The notes under the pieces are model-generated. The model had not been told where the DNA came from. It did no database searches and worked only from the letters and a program-made list of their open reading frames with translations. A stretch of 64,000 bases of DNA from Rhabditoides inermis. Taxonomy: Eukaryota > Nematoda > Chromadorea > Rhabditida > Rhabditidae. The position numbers and the translations under genes were made by a program. Of the stretch, positions 11,665 to 23,121 are shown in pieces. The stretch covers positions 27,995 to 91,994 of the forward strand of contig CAWZYM010000023.1 in NCBI GenBank assembly GCA_963966185.1, written 5' to 3'. Positions within the stretch are counted from its first letter, which is position 1. Each line of letters starts with the position of its first letter.

Positions 11665-12188
11665 TTAAAGGAGCATACCACTCTAAATTTCGTGTGTAAA
11701 CTACAACTAGCATGTAAAAATATATGAAGATACAATCTTTTTTCATAATTATAATGTATGCTGAAAATGAACAGAATATGTAAAATAAATGTTCGTAAAT
11801 TACGTAGTGTATGGGATTGTCCCCGGTCTGCGCGCACACTCCGCGAGTGTGCGCGCAGACCGGGGACAATCCCATACACTACGAAAAGCTGTCGGTCGCA
11901 CGATTCGTTTTCGACGATTGGTTTCACGTTTGTTATTTTGTATTCTCGATATCTATTTTATATTTTTATTGTTCAAAGTTTCTCTGAACCATGTAGAAGT
12001 GGAAAGATACTGCTCAACTCGTTTTCTTGTTTGAGGTCCATTGGATCATTGTTCACTAATAATATTTTGTAAAATTAAGTTTTGTAAATTGAGAAATACA
12101 TTTTCGTTTTCACCGAAATTTGACATGTTCATACTACAAATTCGAAAAGAATCCATGACATGAAATTTAGAGTGGTACTTTCCTTTAA
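11665..12188. mobile_element. TTAA-flanked MITE (element A)
   Basis: The segment is bounded by TTAA at 11665-11668 and 12185-12188. Its ends are inverted repeats: AGGAGCATACCACTCTAAAT on the left and, read in reverse complement, AGGAAAGTACCACTCTAAAT on the right, continuing for several more bases. TTAA target duplications are the signature of piggyBac-type transposition. No transposase reading frame is present, so this is a non-autonomous copy of about 516 bp. It lies between the 3' ends of the convergent heat-shock and SRT genes and contains a perfect hairpin at 11803-11883. Confidence 0.78.
11803..11883. repeat. Perfect 39-bp inverted repeat with 3-nt loop
   Basis: Left arm 11803-11841 (begins CGTAGTGTATGGGATTGTCC) and right arm 11845-11883 are exact reverse complements separated by CGC. 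The arms are GC-rich near the loop (GTCTGCGCGCACACTC). The structure sits in the middle of the TTAA-flanked element. Confidence 0.95.
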
Positions 12189-12529
12189 ATCATGATTGAT
12201 ATTTGCCTATCATCTAACATTTCCACCAAACCAAGATGACACCCACTCAACATCAACGGATTGACGAGTGTTTGAATAATACTTTTATATTGTTGGGAAT
12301 GAGTTCATATTTTTATAGCGACTGTGAGAGTGAACGCTATATTTAGTCTTCGCGGTGAATTGTCCCTTCTCCCTAGTTTGTAGACAATGTTATCGACCTT
12401 TATAAAAGAAAATGAAATAGTACTCGATACAAAAATGTCGCTGTAACATTTTGTAATATCAGAGATAAGTATAGAAAGATGTTGTGTTGTGTATAAATGT
12501 ATCATGTACTGGAATGAAGGGTGGCACTT

Positions 12530-15500
12530 TCATATGACGGAGAGGTTGAAAGGTCTGTGTGTCTGCTGCTCCTCCTTCTCCTTCTCCTTCCCCTTCTCCT
12601 CCTGCTCCCCATTGACTGTGGCTGTGAGAGAGGGAGAGCGAGCCTGATTCGCCCATCGAGCCACTTCAGCCGCGTCCTTTCGACTCAACTGGAATACATG
12701 TTATGAAACAAGAGTGAGACGAAAGAAGGGAAAGAGTGGAATAAAGATGTCACCTTCAAGTGAGCTACGAATGGATGGGTGCCACCGAATAGGGAGTAGA
12801 CATGCTGTCGGATGGTCTTGTTCATACCCACATAGATCACCGCAGGAATTCCTGGAATATGCAAATTTATGTATCAGCTTATCAGCTATAGTCGGATTGG
12901 ATCCTATATGCCATCCGTGACCTTTCACATGTTGTGCAGTTTTGTGCAACACAACGTGCGTGTCATAAAATATCCAAAACGCTTCCATGAGAAGGAATCG
13001 AACCCATGGACAGGACGCAGCGATTGTGGACTGGCGGCGCGCACTACCACTGCGCCACAGAGGCAGCGGTTAACGAGATCTGAGAGAGAGCACATGAAGC
13101 TCCACTGGTCTTTTCAATGCACACTGATAAGATATAACGAGCAAACCTATCCTTGAAATTCAATGCCCTCTCAGTACGAGCCTCTATGGCGCAGTGGTAG
13201 ATCGCGCCGCCAGCGCACAATCGCTGCGTTGTGGCCACGGGTTCGATTCTTTCTTATGAAAGCGTTTTGGATATTTGAAGACTTACACGTTGTGTTGCAC
13301 AAAACTGCACAACATGTGGAATCTCACGGATGGCATATAGGATCCAATCCGACTATAGATATAACTTGAACACAAACTAGTGTTACTCACGGTGTCGAAT
13401 GTTTGGAATTTGCCTCGAGTTTTGCTACTTTAGGCATTTGTGTTTTTTCCTCTCTCTCAGAGCAAATTTAAGACTTTGAACTAAGTAAGGTATTTGATGA
13501 AGTGCTCACCGTGGACCAACTGATATGATATCTGGGCTATGGATAGGATGAGGGGTGTGTTGTGGAATTGCACTATTACATAGAGGAGAGAAGCCGACAT
13601 GTGGAAGAAACAAATGAGCCCCGTCTGCACCAGACACACCATCTTCACCTGGAAGACTCTCTCTCTCCCTCTTTCTCTCTCTCTCTCTCCTTCTCTCGCT
13701 CTCTCTCCCCTCCTCCCCACTCACCCTACTCCTCCCACTCCTCCTCCTCTCATCTCTCTTGTACAGTCTACCCAGTAGGGCCACTATGAAAGCCACATGG
13801 AAGAATACGTTGGAGAACACCATGATGATGTTGTTCGCAGAGTGGAAGCGGTTCTCGTACTGGAATCGAGCCTCGTACCGCACGTTTTCGAAACAACGAA
13901 ACTCACCATATCATCCGGCAGACCATCAATAAAGGGCGTGAAGAAGAATCCGAGATGTTTGGATGAGTAGAGGACGGGTCGAGTGAGTAGGCAGAAGAGA
14001 GAGGCATAGAGGGTGGAGAGGAGGATGGGGATGACGCCTCTATAGCCAGAGAGGTGGTGGGAGAACCCGGGGATCGAGAGTTCCAGGAAGCGCACGCCTC
14101 CCAGACAGACACACAGGAAACACGACGACGTCCACGTGACTGCAATTGATCTATAGGCTATCATTTCACAGCATTATAGTTCCCTAGAAACATAAGCTCT
14201 CTATCGCAAAGTCTTCGATGCCGCCCGTGGGCCGAAAGAAGTTCCGCTTCAGCGGTGGGTTGGCTGGCGACCGCCCTGACACGTTGTCATCCGCTAGCCA
14301 GAAGACACACCGTCATTCCGTCATCGTGAATTCTCATTTCTGGTTTTCTAGAGCCTATAACATCTAGAACTCTGCAGCCTAGCACTGTAGCACTCTGATA
14401 CATTGTAATTGTTCATAACCATTTCATGAACGACGCATCCTTGTAGTGTGTAGTGTAATTGATGAAACGCACTCTAGTTCCAAGCGCTTGTCGTAGTGCT
14501 TGCGTCAATGCTTATATCTATTGGGAGTCATCTACGTATCAGGAGACAGCCATAGACGAATAACATATTATACCAATTTATACGGTTGTTATATTTTGCA
14601 TGTTGCATGTCAAAGAATGGCTAAACTTGCAAAATAGTTTTCAATAAAGTCGACTCAACTGAACAGTTTGTTCAATTTGCATTGGCCTCTCGCGCGCCTC
14701 GCAATTTCGAATTTGGATGAGCCAAAAAGGGGAAAGCGAAAGAGCAATGTTCAATGTAAACAGGAAACAATCGATACGAATACGATACAATAGATTCACT
14801 CTCTCAGATATGTGAGTTCTTTGATGCGAGTGATGAGTTTTCAAACACTTATTTTTGTGTAATAGTCTCAAAACTTTTCACACATGTATTCATGTATAAT
14901 ATATCATTTATATCATTTAAAGGCACAGGGGCGTTTAGTGTTACCAAGGTTGATCGAAATTCACTTATGAGAACTTGGCAAAACTGATTGCACGTAGCGG
15001 GAATCGAACCGGCGTAGCTTGGTTCGTGAAACGTGAGCGTTACCACAACACTACAACGACATGTGCTGTCGAACTCATATCGACGTGATGCGCACAGAGC
15101 TCAACTTTTGGATAAGCATCTCGGCGCGAAGTTCGAATTCGCCTTACCAAGCTTCGCACGTGCACATGATGGTAAGCGTGTAGGTAACGCGGAAACGCCG
15201 TTCTTTCGCGTTTTCTTTGATTGTTTCGTGTATATATGGCTCAAGCAATGTTCCAAAGTCAAAACTAAGCGCCACTGTGCCTTTAATAATTTACTCACAT
15301 AAATCGACTACTCCATGTAGGTATATGATAGCGGGTTGATGGCAGAAGTGCACTCCATACACACTGAACACTCCTGGAAAGAGAGAAGTGCGAAGGGAGA
15401 GAGAGAAAGAGACAGAGAGAGAGGGGGAGGGAGGGAGAGAGAGAGGGGGAGGGAGGGAGAGAGAGAGGGGAGGGAGGGAGAGAGAGAGAGAAAGAGGGAG

Positions 15501-15971
15501 AGAGGTGGTATGTACCTGAGGATACGGAATTCGTCAACAACCCAAGAACATCGATGACTCCTAGTGCCCACATGATCTAGAAAAATACATGCAGTAAAAA
15601 TATTTCACAAAAACAAACAAACACAAAATATGTTACAAAATAACTAGTTAACAAAAAAACAAAATAACCTATTCACCTTATAACATACTTGTCGAAACAG
15701 TTCATGTCGCATCAAAACTATGATTGACGGTAAATATATCAACTGAATAACACGTAATTGGAAGAATGGAACAAAGCCAACGAACCGTCATGACCACACC
15801 ATAGACAACGGAAAGACAACCGATGGCAAAATGAATCGGACCCGTCTCAGTGAACACGGAATCTTTTCTTAAAACACACATAATACGAGATTAATTGACG
15901 ATGTCCTACTTGAGAAAGCTGCAGTTGTACTCGCGATAGTTACTGGTATCGTTGTATAGTATGATGTCCAT
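12530..15971 (-). CDS. srt: Serpentine chemoreceptor, class T (SRT) 7TM GPCR (10 exons)
   Basis: Ten minus-strand exons join with consistent phases to 369 residues: 15971-15910, 15867-15786, 15742-15689, 15576-15516, 15373-15299, 14139-13907, 13871-13725, 13648-13510, 12851-12754 and 12688-12530. SRT hallmarks occur in order: a short N-terminus ending in YNCS, a TM1 block (GCLSVVYGVVMTLIYLPSII), a MWALGVIDVLGLL segment, VHFCHQPAIIYLHG, a TWTSSC...LGGVRFLEL segment, and near the end the signature ISYQLVHGIPAVIYVGMNKT followed by IRQ. At least six hydrophobic segments are visible. SRT proteins are nematode-specific candidate chemosensory receptors of ciliated neurons. The cytosolic tail is Glu/Lys-rich. 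Intron 6 as modelled is only 35 nt (13906-13872). Introns 5 and 8 carry transposon insertions. Introns 4 and 7 carry GA/CT tracts. Confidence 0.88.
12885..13064 (-). mobile_element. tRNA-derived SINE, copy 1
   Basis: Read on the minus strand, the element begins GCCTCTGTGGCGCAGTGGTA, containing a pol III A-box-like TGGCGCAGTGG, and has a perfect B box GGTTCGATTCC (complement of 12994-13004). The body ends near GGATCCAATCCGACTATAG. It lies in intron 8 of the SRT gene, in the same orientation as that gene. It is paired with an inverted copy 115 bp away. Confidence 0.85.
13180..13360 (+). mobile_element. tRNA-derived SINE, copy 2 (inverted relative to copy 1)
   Basis: Begins GCCTCTATGGCGCAGTGGTA and shares with copy 1 the A-box-like region, the B-box region (GGTTCGATTC), the body motif CACGTTGTGTTGCACAAAAC and the end GGATCCAATCCGACTATAG. 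The length is almost the same (181 vs 180 bp). It is on the opposite strand within the same SRT intron. Confidence 0.85.
14917..15286. mobile_element. TTAA-flanked MITE (element B) in SRT intron 5
   Basis: Bounded by TTAA at 14917-14920 and 15283-15286. The inverted termini are AGGCACAGGGGCGTTTAGTG on the left and AGGCACAGTGGCGCTTAGTT for the right end in reverse complement. The terminal AGG and TTAA match element A, but the rest of the terminus differs. There is no coding capacity. A tRNA-like promoter region lies inside. Confidence 0.78.
14994..15061 (-). other. tRNA-like segment with pol III B box inside element B
   Basis: On the minus strand, TGTCGTTGTAGTGTTGTGGT contains an A-box-like stretch (TAGTGTTGTGG), and a perfect B box GGTTCGATTCC (complement of 15000-15010) lies the usual distance downstream. 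Acceptor-stem pairing is poor, so I do not call a functional tRNA gene. It is a tRNA-derived relic or SINE head. Confidence 0.55.
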
Positions 15972-16826
15972 CAATGACTGAAAAACGCTCCTGTAAGCTT
16001 CACGCAAAAAAAGAGAGTGAATTCAATTTTTTTTCAATTTTTTTATTTTGCTTTAATCATTTTATATAATAAAAAAATGTAAATATTATATAGAATAAAA
16101 ATGAACATAAAAAATAATCTTGAATATGTATATGTAGGCTTGCTTTCTCGAAATGAACTGTTCTTGTGAAGTCTCGAGGGAACTATCGTGTGGCCGCCCT
16201 CATTAAATTATAAAATAAGAATATCAGAAATAAAATTGCTCCAGCTCAAACCATGTTTTGAATTAGTCACACGTCTCTAACGAACATAAACTTTATAGGC
16301 GCTGACATGGTTTGAAAATGAATAAAGAAACTATGTGCTGAACACGAGGCGAAATAACGCGCGAAAGAGTGCTGACGCATCGGCAATGAAACAGAATTCA
16401 ATAAGAATTTCAGATAAAAACAGGTCACTTTACTTTGTATTTTATCACAATTGTGACCGCCTTTGATAATGTGTAACTGAAATGAATGAAGATGAACTGT
16501 AGCATAACACAAAAATACAATATGAAGAAAAATAGGAACAAACAACAACAAATTAACAAAACATGAAGCATGTATTTTATAACAGGAAACATGTCAAACT
16601 GCTACGAAAACAGAAGTGTTTTCTATCGTGACAAGTTGGAAATTCAAAAATGTATGCTGCTCAAACTTCGAAAGTAGCTGGATTGAAGCTGTGACGGTGC
16701 TATTCATCTTACGAGCATAGCCAAAGATGTCTCGTTTACGTTTGCCCCAGCTTCTATTTGGCTACAGAAACTCGCATTCTTTCACATTCATCTCTCTTTA
16801 TCTCTATCCCTGTATCTCTATCCCTG

Positions 16827-16867
<41 letters not shown>

Positions 16868-17479
16868 CGCTTACCTGTTTTGAAGACACTCAGGAGCTAA
16901 ACTATCGTTGAAGAAGTAATGTCAAATGTAATGTCTAGAAAGTAGACTTGTACTGCATTCCTCCACAAAACCCGAAACAAATTCGTATGTCGTTATGTCG
17001 TTAGAGGAAGAACGGTACAGCGTAGAAGGGAGAAATGAGTTATTGAATCATAGGCTGAGTGAGCAATGAGCTCATTCATGTGAGAAGCACAATGTGATAG
17101 CACACACTCTTGTTTCTTGTTTATCAAATAGTCATCACAGCGTTAAGGCATCAAAATGGAGAGGGTATGAGTAACATGTAAAACGACAAGATTCATGAGC
17201 TCTTCTTACATGTTGTTGCAAAAGTATCAACTGCACTTGAGTAAACCGGTAAACGTGCAAGTTTATATGGTTATTATTTGCATGCAAACCTGCTAGTTGA
17301 AAACGCACTTGTTGTAGTCCATCTCTGTGTTATTGCGGGTGTGTCTGTGTTTGTTGTTGAAGCAAACCGAGAAAATGATAAAACTCTCTCACGGAGTCCC
17401 ATTCCCGAGTGCCATATTTGGGGGGAGGAGGTGGGTGGTAAGGGAATTAGGAGAGTGCGATAGTGAAGGAAGGGAGAGA

Positions 17480-17523
<44 letters not shown>

Positions 17524-17714
17524 GAGAGGGATAGGAAGAGAGGGAGAAGGAAGGGGAGATAGAGGGATAGAGGATGGAGTGCATTCGGGGAGTCGGTGCC
17601 ATACATCGAATGTCTGAATGAAGGATGCTCTCGCTGTCGTCTTTTGTGCTTCTCCATGCTCTGTTTCGACCTTTGTCCCCGGGGATTCCAGATTCCACGG
17701 ACGTTTTTGCACCA

Positions 17715-17750
<36 letters not shown>

Positions 17751-19235
17751 TCCCTTCCACCACCTCACTCCCTCTTCCCTTCTTTGCCCTTCCATCTTGT
17801 CTTCCGCTTTCTGTGTTTTCGCCTTTTTATGACTGTCAATTTCCTTGTTGTCCACGTCATTCATCGTACCCCGATCAGTCAGCTGTTTCGGCAGACCTTT
17901 ATGGTTGTGTTTCTCTCTATTTCTTTCGCAATATGCAATGCATACAGATGTATACATGTTATGTTTATACTCGTCTGGTCTACTGGAATACTACCAGTGT
18001 TATTCGCGTGTCTCGGGGGGCGGAATTGCATCGCGCGATCGGTGCTGACTACAGTATGCCAGTTATACCTACCACGTGAGACGTATTCGAGTAATCTAAT
18101 GTGCCCGGCCGAGTTCAAAGTCTCAACAACTACAACGACGCGCTACTTATTTACTCACTCCTTACCTACTGCTCCCACCTATCCATTGTTTTGTCGTTTT
18201 GTCTTTCTCGGAAAGGCTCTCTTCAGCATTCGTGCATTTGCAGGATACCGTAATCGGTTGAATCATATGTTTGCCGGTCTGGCTCACACCTAACAACGCA
18301 CACTCAGGAAATAATGAAACTAATAGACACGCAGAAGCGCAGCGCACAACTCTCTCTCTCTCTCTCTCTCTCTCCCAATCTCTCTCTATTTCTCTCTCTC
18401 TCTCTATTTCTCGGTAATGTGTGACGCGCTTCCATTACCAGGTGGACTTTGTTCGGAATGTCACTCCTGTCTCCGAGTCCTTCTGCATTCTCAGTGCTGC
18501 TAATTGTGTTTCGCGAATGTGCACTCCCATTCTCTCCTCCTCTATTTTCCTTTTTTCGTGTTCATTGCCGCTTCCACCGAGGAAGGAAGTGCTCGTTCTC
18601 CCCTATTTACATGCCGAAATGGCCTTTATGGCTGATGAAAAATGTTGATTCCATTTTCTTCATTCACTTTTTTTTTCAAAACATCGTTAGGCTGATTGGC
18701 AGAAAATTGGCACAAATTGCTTTTGTTTTGGGGGCGGTTATGCCTATTTCTGTTTTTCTTACTTGGCATTATTGCTTCGCTTCTCTGGAGGTTTTTATCT
18801 TCCAATATCACAATACTGCTTTCACTGATCATATCTCATATGTTGCGTTCTATGATTACACGATTCTGTACCGCTGCTGTCACAATGACGAAGGAATTTT
18901 TTTTTTTGAAAACTTATGTTATGTTTAAAAAAATTTAGACGCGCGAAAACCGCAATTTATTATTGACTTCGTTGAATTGCAACATACTAAAATGTATTTT
19001 TTTTTAAAGAAAGTTGCAGGTGGCATACGTTTCGCGCGAAAACCTAACTGAATCTAGCGAAAAATCGCGTGACTCCGTTCTAGCTGCAACTTTAGAGAGA
19101 CGAGAGAATGTGTGAATTGTATTTGGGTACATTCAGACATCCAAATAGAAAAGAGGCTCTCTTCACTTCTTCAGTCTCTTTTCATATGACGAGGTAGAGG
19201 AAATGTGAAAGGAAATGGAGCAGGTCCATTCTCGC

Positions 19236-19284
<49 letters not shown>

Positions 19285-19422
19285 TCTACTGCTTTCCATC
19301 GGAATTGCTCTCCGCACTCCACAATATCACTATATGCCCATAAACAGACCACCAAAATAGGCTCTATTTGATTGGAGTGGTCAGACCGGGCGGCCGTGAG
19401 TCTCACACTCACATTCAAACTC

Positions 19423-19469
<47 letters not shown>

Positions 19470-20682
19470 TTCTTCCCTCTCATTTTCTTTGCGTCATATT
19501 CTCCCCAAGGTGCATATTCATTCCGCCAGAATATTGAGTGAGTGTCCTTTTGACCAATTTTCACGCCGGCCCGTGTTCCGAACGGAATAACTCTCGTCTT
19601 TATGCAATGACTTTTTTCTCGTCGTCTTCTCAAACTTTTCCACATAATCGTATAGCGCAGAGGTGCAACACCTAGTCGCTATGTAATTTCGCGCGACGGT
19701 ACGTTCAATTTTCGAATAAAACTTGCCATAGTAATTTCATGGCAACAGAGAACACGTATCTGAAGTGTCCAGAGGGTAACGAGCTACTTCTGAAACACCA
19801 AACTAATCACAGTTTACTCGGTGGTATTTAGTTTTAGTGAGAAAGAGAAAAGTACCAGTTTACGCAGTAATTAGGCTTTGTAGAAGTCATGTGATTGCTG
19901 AACTTATAGTCCCCTCCTCCCAAAGAAATACTTTCATCTTTCATTCCAATTATCTAACAAGATCAATGCGTGTACACTTCTATGATAAAAGATGTAGTTC
20001 ATGTTTGATTTTTGGAAACATCTGCCGCAAGCAGGCCATATGACCTTCCCCTTCTCGTTCCTTCTCAATTAATTCCATTCTAGTGTACTTGTCGTGTATA
20101 TATCGCGTTCTCGTGTTATTGTGATGACGTCATACCAGCTTCAGAATCTCCAGAATTCGTGTCTCCAGAAGACGTCATTCTCCCAATCATGGTCTTATGC
20201 GGATGCTTACAGTGAGTTTTCATGATATTTTCCTTTATTTCTATGCTTACAGTGAATGTTTTTTCCTATGCGTCTAAAAAGTTTACATTTTCATATGTCA
20301 TTTTCTTTTATTTTTCTCTCGTTTTATTTTATCCTTCACTCATCTTCATTCTTCATCTTGTTTATTATTGTGAGTTCACCGATAATTTCCTACTATTGTC
20401 TCCTCTCCTCTCCTCTTCTGTGCAACACATGATTGTGGCTGTGACAGAGGCAGAAGGGGGCCGCAGCCCGTCCAAATTCAATTCCCCCTCCCCTATGGAA
20501 TCTCAATCGGCAGAGAGAGTGTGTGGATGGGGGAGACGGGCAGAGATAGGAGGGACGAGAGAGTGTGACAACGGGGAGGGCGGAGGCGCTTAGAGGGAGA
20601 GGCGCTGGTCGCACGTAGGGCGAGTGAAGGAGGGGGAAGGGGTGTGGGAATTGGCCATCGTCCCTCACCTGCCTCTCCCGAG
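15972..20682. other. Intergenic DNA between the divergent SRT and globin genes
   Basis: No coding exon I can support. The first 700 bp is AT-rich. CT/GA tracts occur at about 16831-16865, 17480-17520, 17720-17746, 18351-18414, 19240-19282 and 19429-19467. A small inverted pair (AAAGTTGCAG near 19010 and CTGCAACTTT near 19084) flanks about 65 bp. Promoters of both neighbours should lie here, but I see no distinctive elements. Confidence 0.6.
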
Positions 20683-22007
20683 ATGCAGTCCACCATGGGC
20701 GCTCTCCAACACGCATTACCTGCCATCGGACTCGACCTGGCGTGAGTCCCCCCCCCTCCCTCCCTCTCTGCCCTTTCCCTCCCTCTTTCCAACCGTTATC
20801 GGAAAGACAATAAATGCGTATGTGATTAGTGTATGCCAGTTTATGTCCTTCCATGGAACAACCCGTGACTCGTGTCATGCAAGTGGCCATGAATTATTCC
20901 CCCGCCTGTTCATTCTCGATTCGCATGCTCCTTGAGATGCTGGCTGACTCGCACCATGCTGGTCTAATTGAATCGCTCCTCTTTCCTTTCTTCTTCTCCT
21001 TCTTTTCCCATTTACACGCCTGTTCGGCAGTCCTCCCTCGCACCTTATGCTCCCTGTGCGCACTGTCATTTTTTCAACTGTCATTCTCCTCTCTCACCAT
21101 AATGCGCAACTTCGTCTCACTCCTCCTCCTCCTCCTCCTCCTCCTCCTCCTCCTCCTCCTCCTCCTCCTCCTCCTCCTCTGCTCCACTGCTCCATCTGCT
21201 CCTCGAATATGTTCGTAAGTTCGTACGTCATCGGGTGTGCATCTCGTATGCGTGTGCTTGTACCCCATTCGGCGCGGATCCCATCTGATTAATTCACACC
21301 CCGGCCTCTCCCAGCTCTCTCACCCATCCTTCCCCGATTATCCATTATTCCCAGTGGTTTTTCGATCGCGTGAGATTAATTTAGGATGGATAGGGGCTGA
21401 ATGTCTGCTTAACTTGCATATGAGAGAGAAGACACACACTTCCTTCGACGAATTGCTCCTCTCCTTCTCTCCACTCTCTCTCCCTTTTCTTCTCTTCCTC
21501 TCTTTCCCATTCACATGGTTCAACGAAGCTCCCGCTTTTTTGCTCATTGTTTCCACATTCTTGTGAGGCTATGTCTGTTTTGTATGTTTTCCTTTTCCGC
21601 ACTTTCTACTTCTCGTCTCTATCCTCCCCGACTACTTATATCCTTACCCCGTGTTTCTCCGAAGACGCACTTCTCCCTCTCTCTCTCTCTCTCTCTCTCC
21701 CCTCCTCTCTCTCTCTTCCCAATCTATCTCTCTGTCCTGTCCCTTTTACATGTACTATTTCCTTCTTACTGACTACAAGCTGACAAAACACGGCTTGTCA
21801 GTCTACATTCCTGCATATTCATGTCCAAAAAATTTGATTTGCTTCAAGGCAGCGCCGCTGAAAAACTTCGCATAATGTCCCTCCATTCCAACGGCCTGTC
21901 TGGGTAAACAGATAGAGAGGAACGCGTCATCTCTTACTTTCTCTTTCTCTCTTTCTCCCTCTCTCTCTCCCTCTCTCTCTCTCTCGCTTTCTCTTTCTTT
22001 TTCTTTT

Positions 22008-22049
<42 letters not shown>

Positions 22050-22404
22050 CCTCATTATAGTCTGCCGGCGCCGCTGAAAACCATCCAATTTAGGCTGTCT
22101 TTGCGGAAATCTAGCTAATTTTGTGTGTGTCAGGTGCAGGAATAGCAGTCTGGCAGCCACAATTGCTTCTCCCTCCATCTCTCTCTCTCTCTCTCTCTCT
22201 CTTATCTTTCTCCCTCCCTCTCCTCCTACCTCCTTCTCTACCACTTCCGACTGATTTGTGTCTACTTGAGTTCTAGTGGGGCGTCTCTTTCCAAACCGAG
22301 GCATCTTTCCGTCCATCCACAGAATATCCACTGACGTGAACGGGCGCCTCTTACTCACTCCCGATCCCCAAGCTTCTGTTCGTTATGACTATTAGCCCAA
22401 TTCC

Positions 22405-22436
<32 letters not shown>

Positions 22437-23078
22437 CACTTCCTCTCCCTCCCTCCCACACACGCGTCTTTCTCTGCATCGTGTAATTGTTGAATGTGTG
22501 TGAAATGTCGACTGACTGCGTATTCACAACAGCCACTCGCCATTTCTAGCAACTGACGCAGGAGTATTATAACATAATCTCGCAATGATTCGCGGATTCA
22601 AATCTCAGCAGCAAATGCATATCCCTTCCTCCAAACGCGCGTACTTTGGTTTGGGAAGACCCGTGAAATATTGAGCAGCGTCCTTTGTCTGAGGAGAAAG
22701 AGACTCACCTGCGACCCTCAACCCTCTTATTCATTCTCGGTTCGCGCCTCTCCCCCTCTCCCTCCCCCCCCCCTCTCTCTCTCAATCTGTACGACCACAA
22801 GGTAATCCTGGTATTGTGTCCCTCTCTCTTTTTCTTTGCAATTCCATTTGCGGAGGTATCAAAAATTAATCCCTCACCTTGCAACTACTGTGTTTGTCAC
22901 TTGACATAATTCGAACTCTATAATAATCCGTCGCTTATTCATCTCTCAATTGCGCGGCTCGCGAAAACGATCTCAGAGCTCAGAGATATCAGTTATTTAT
23001 CAAACAATGCTGGACGGGGGAATTGCGAAATAACACTCTCTTCCCTCTCTTCCCTCTCTCCCCCCTCTCTCCCTCTCT

Positions 23079-23121
<43 letters not shown>

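Noticed and set aside
13180..13260. Functional tRNA gene
   Set aside because: The promoter boxes are good, but the anticodon stem-loop is abnormal, the T stem is weak, and the similarity to copy 1 continues 100 bp past the tRNA part, so it is a SINE.
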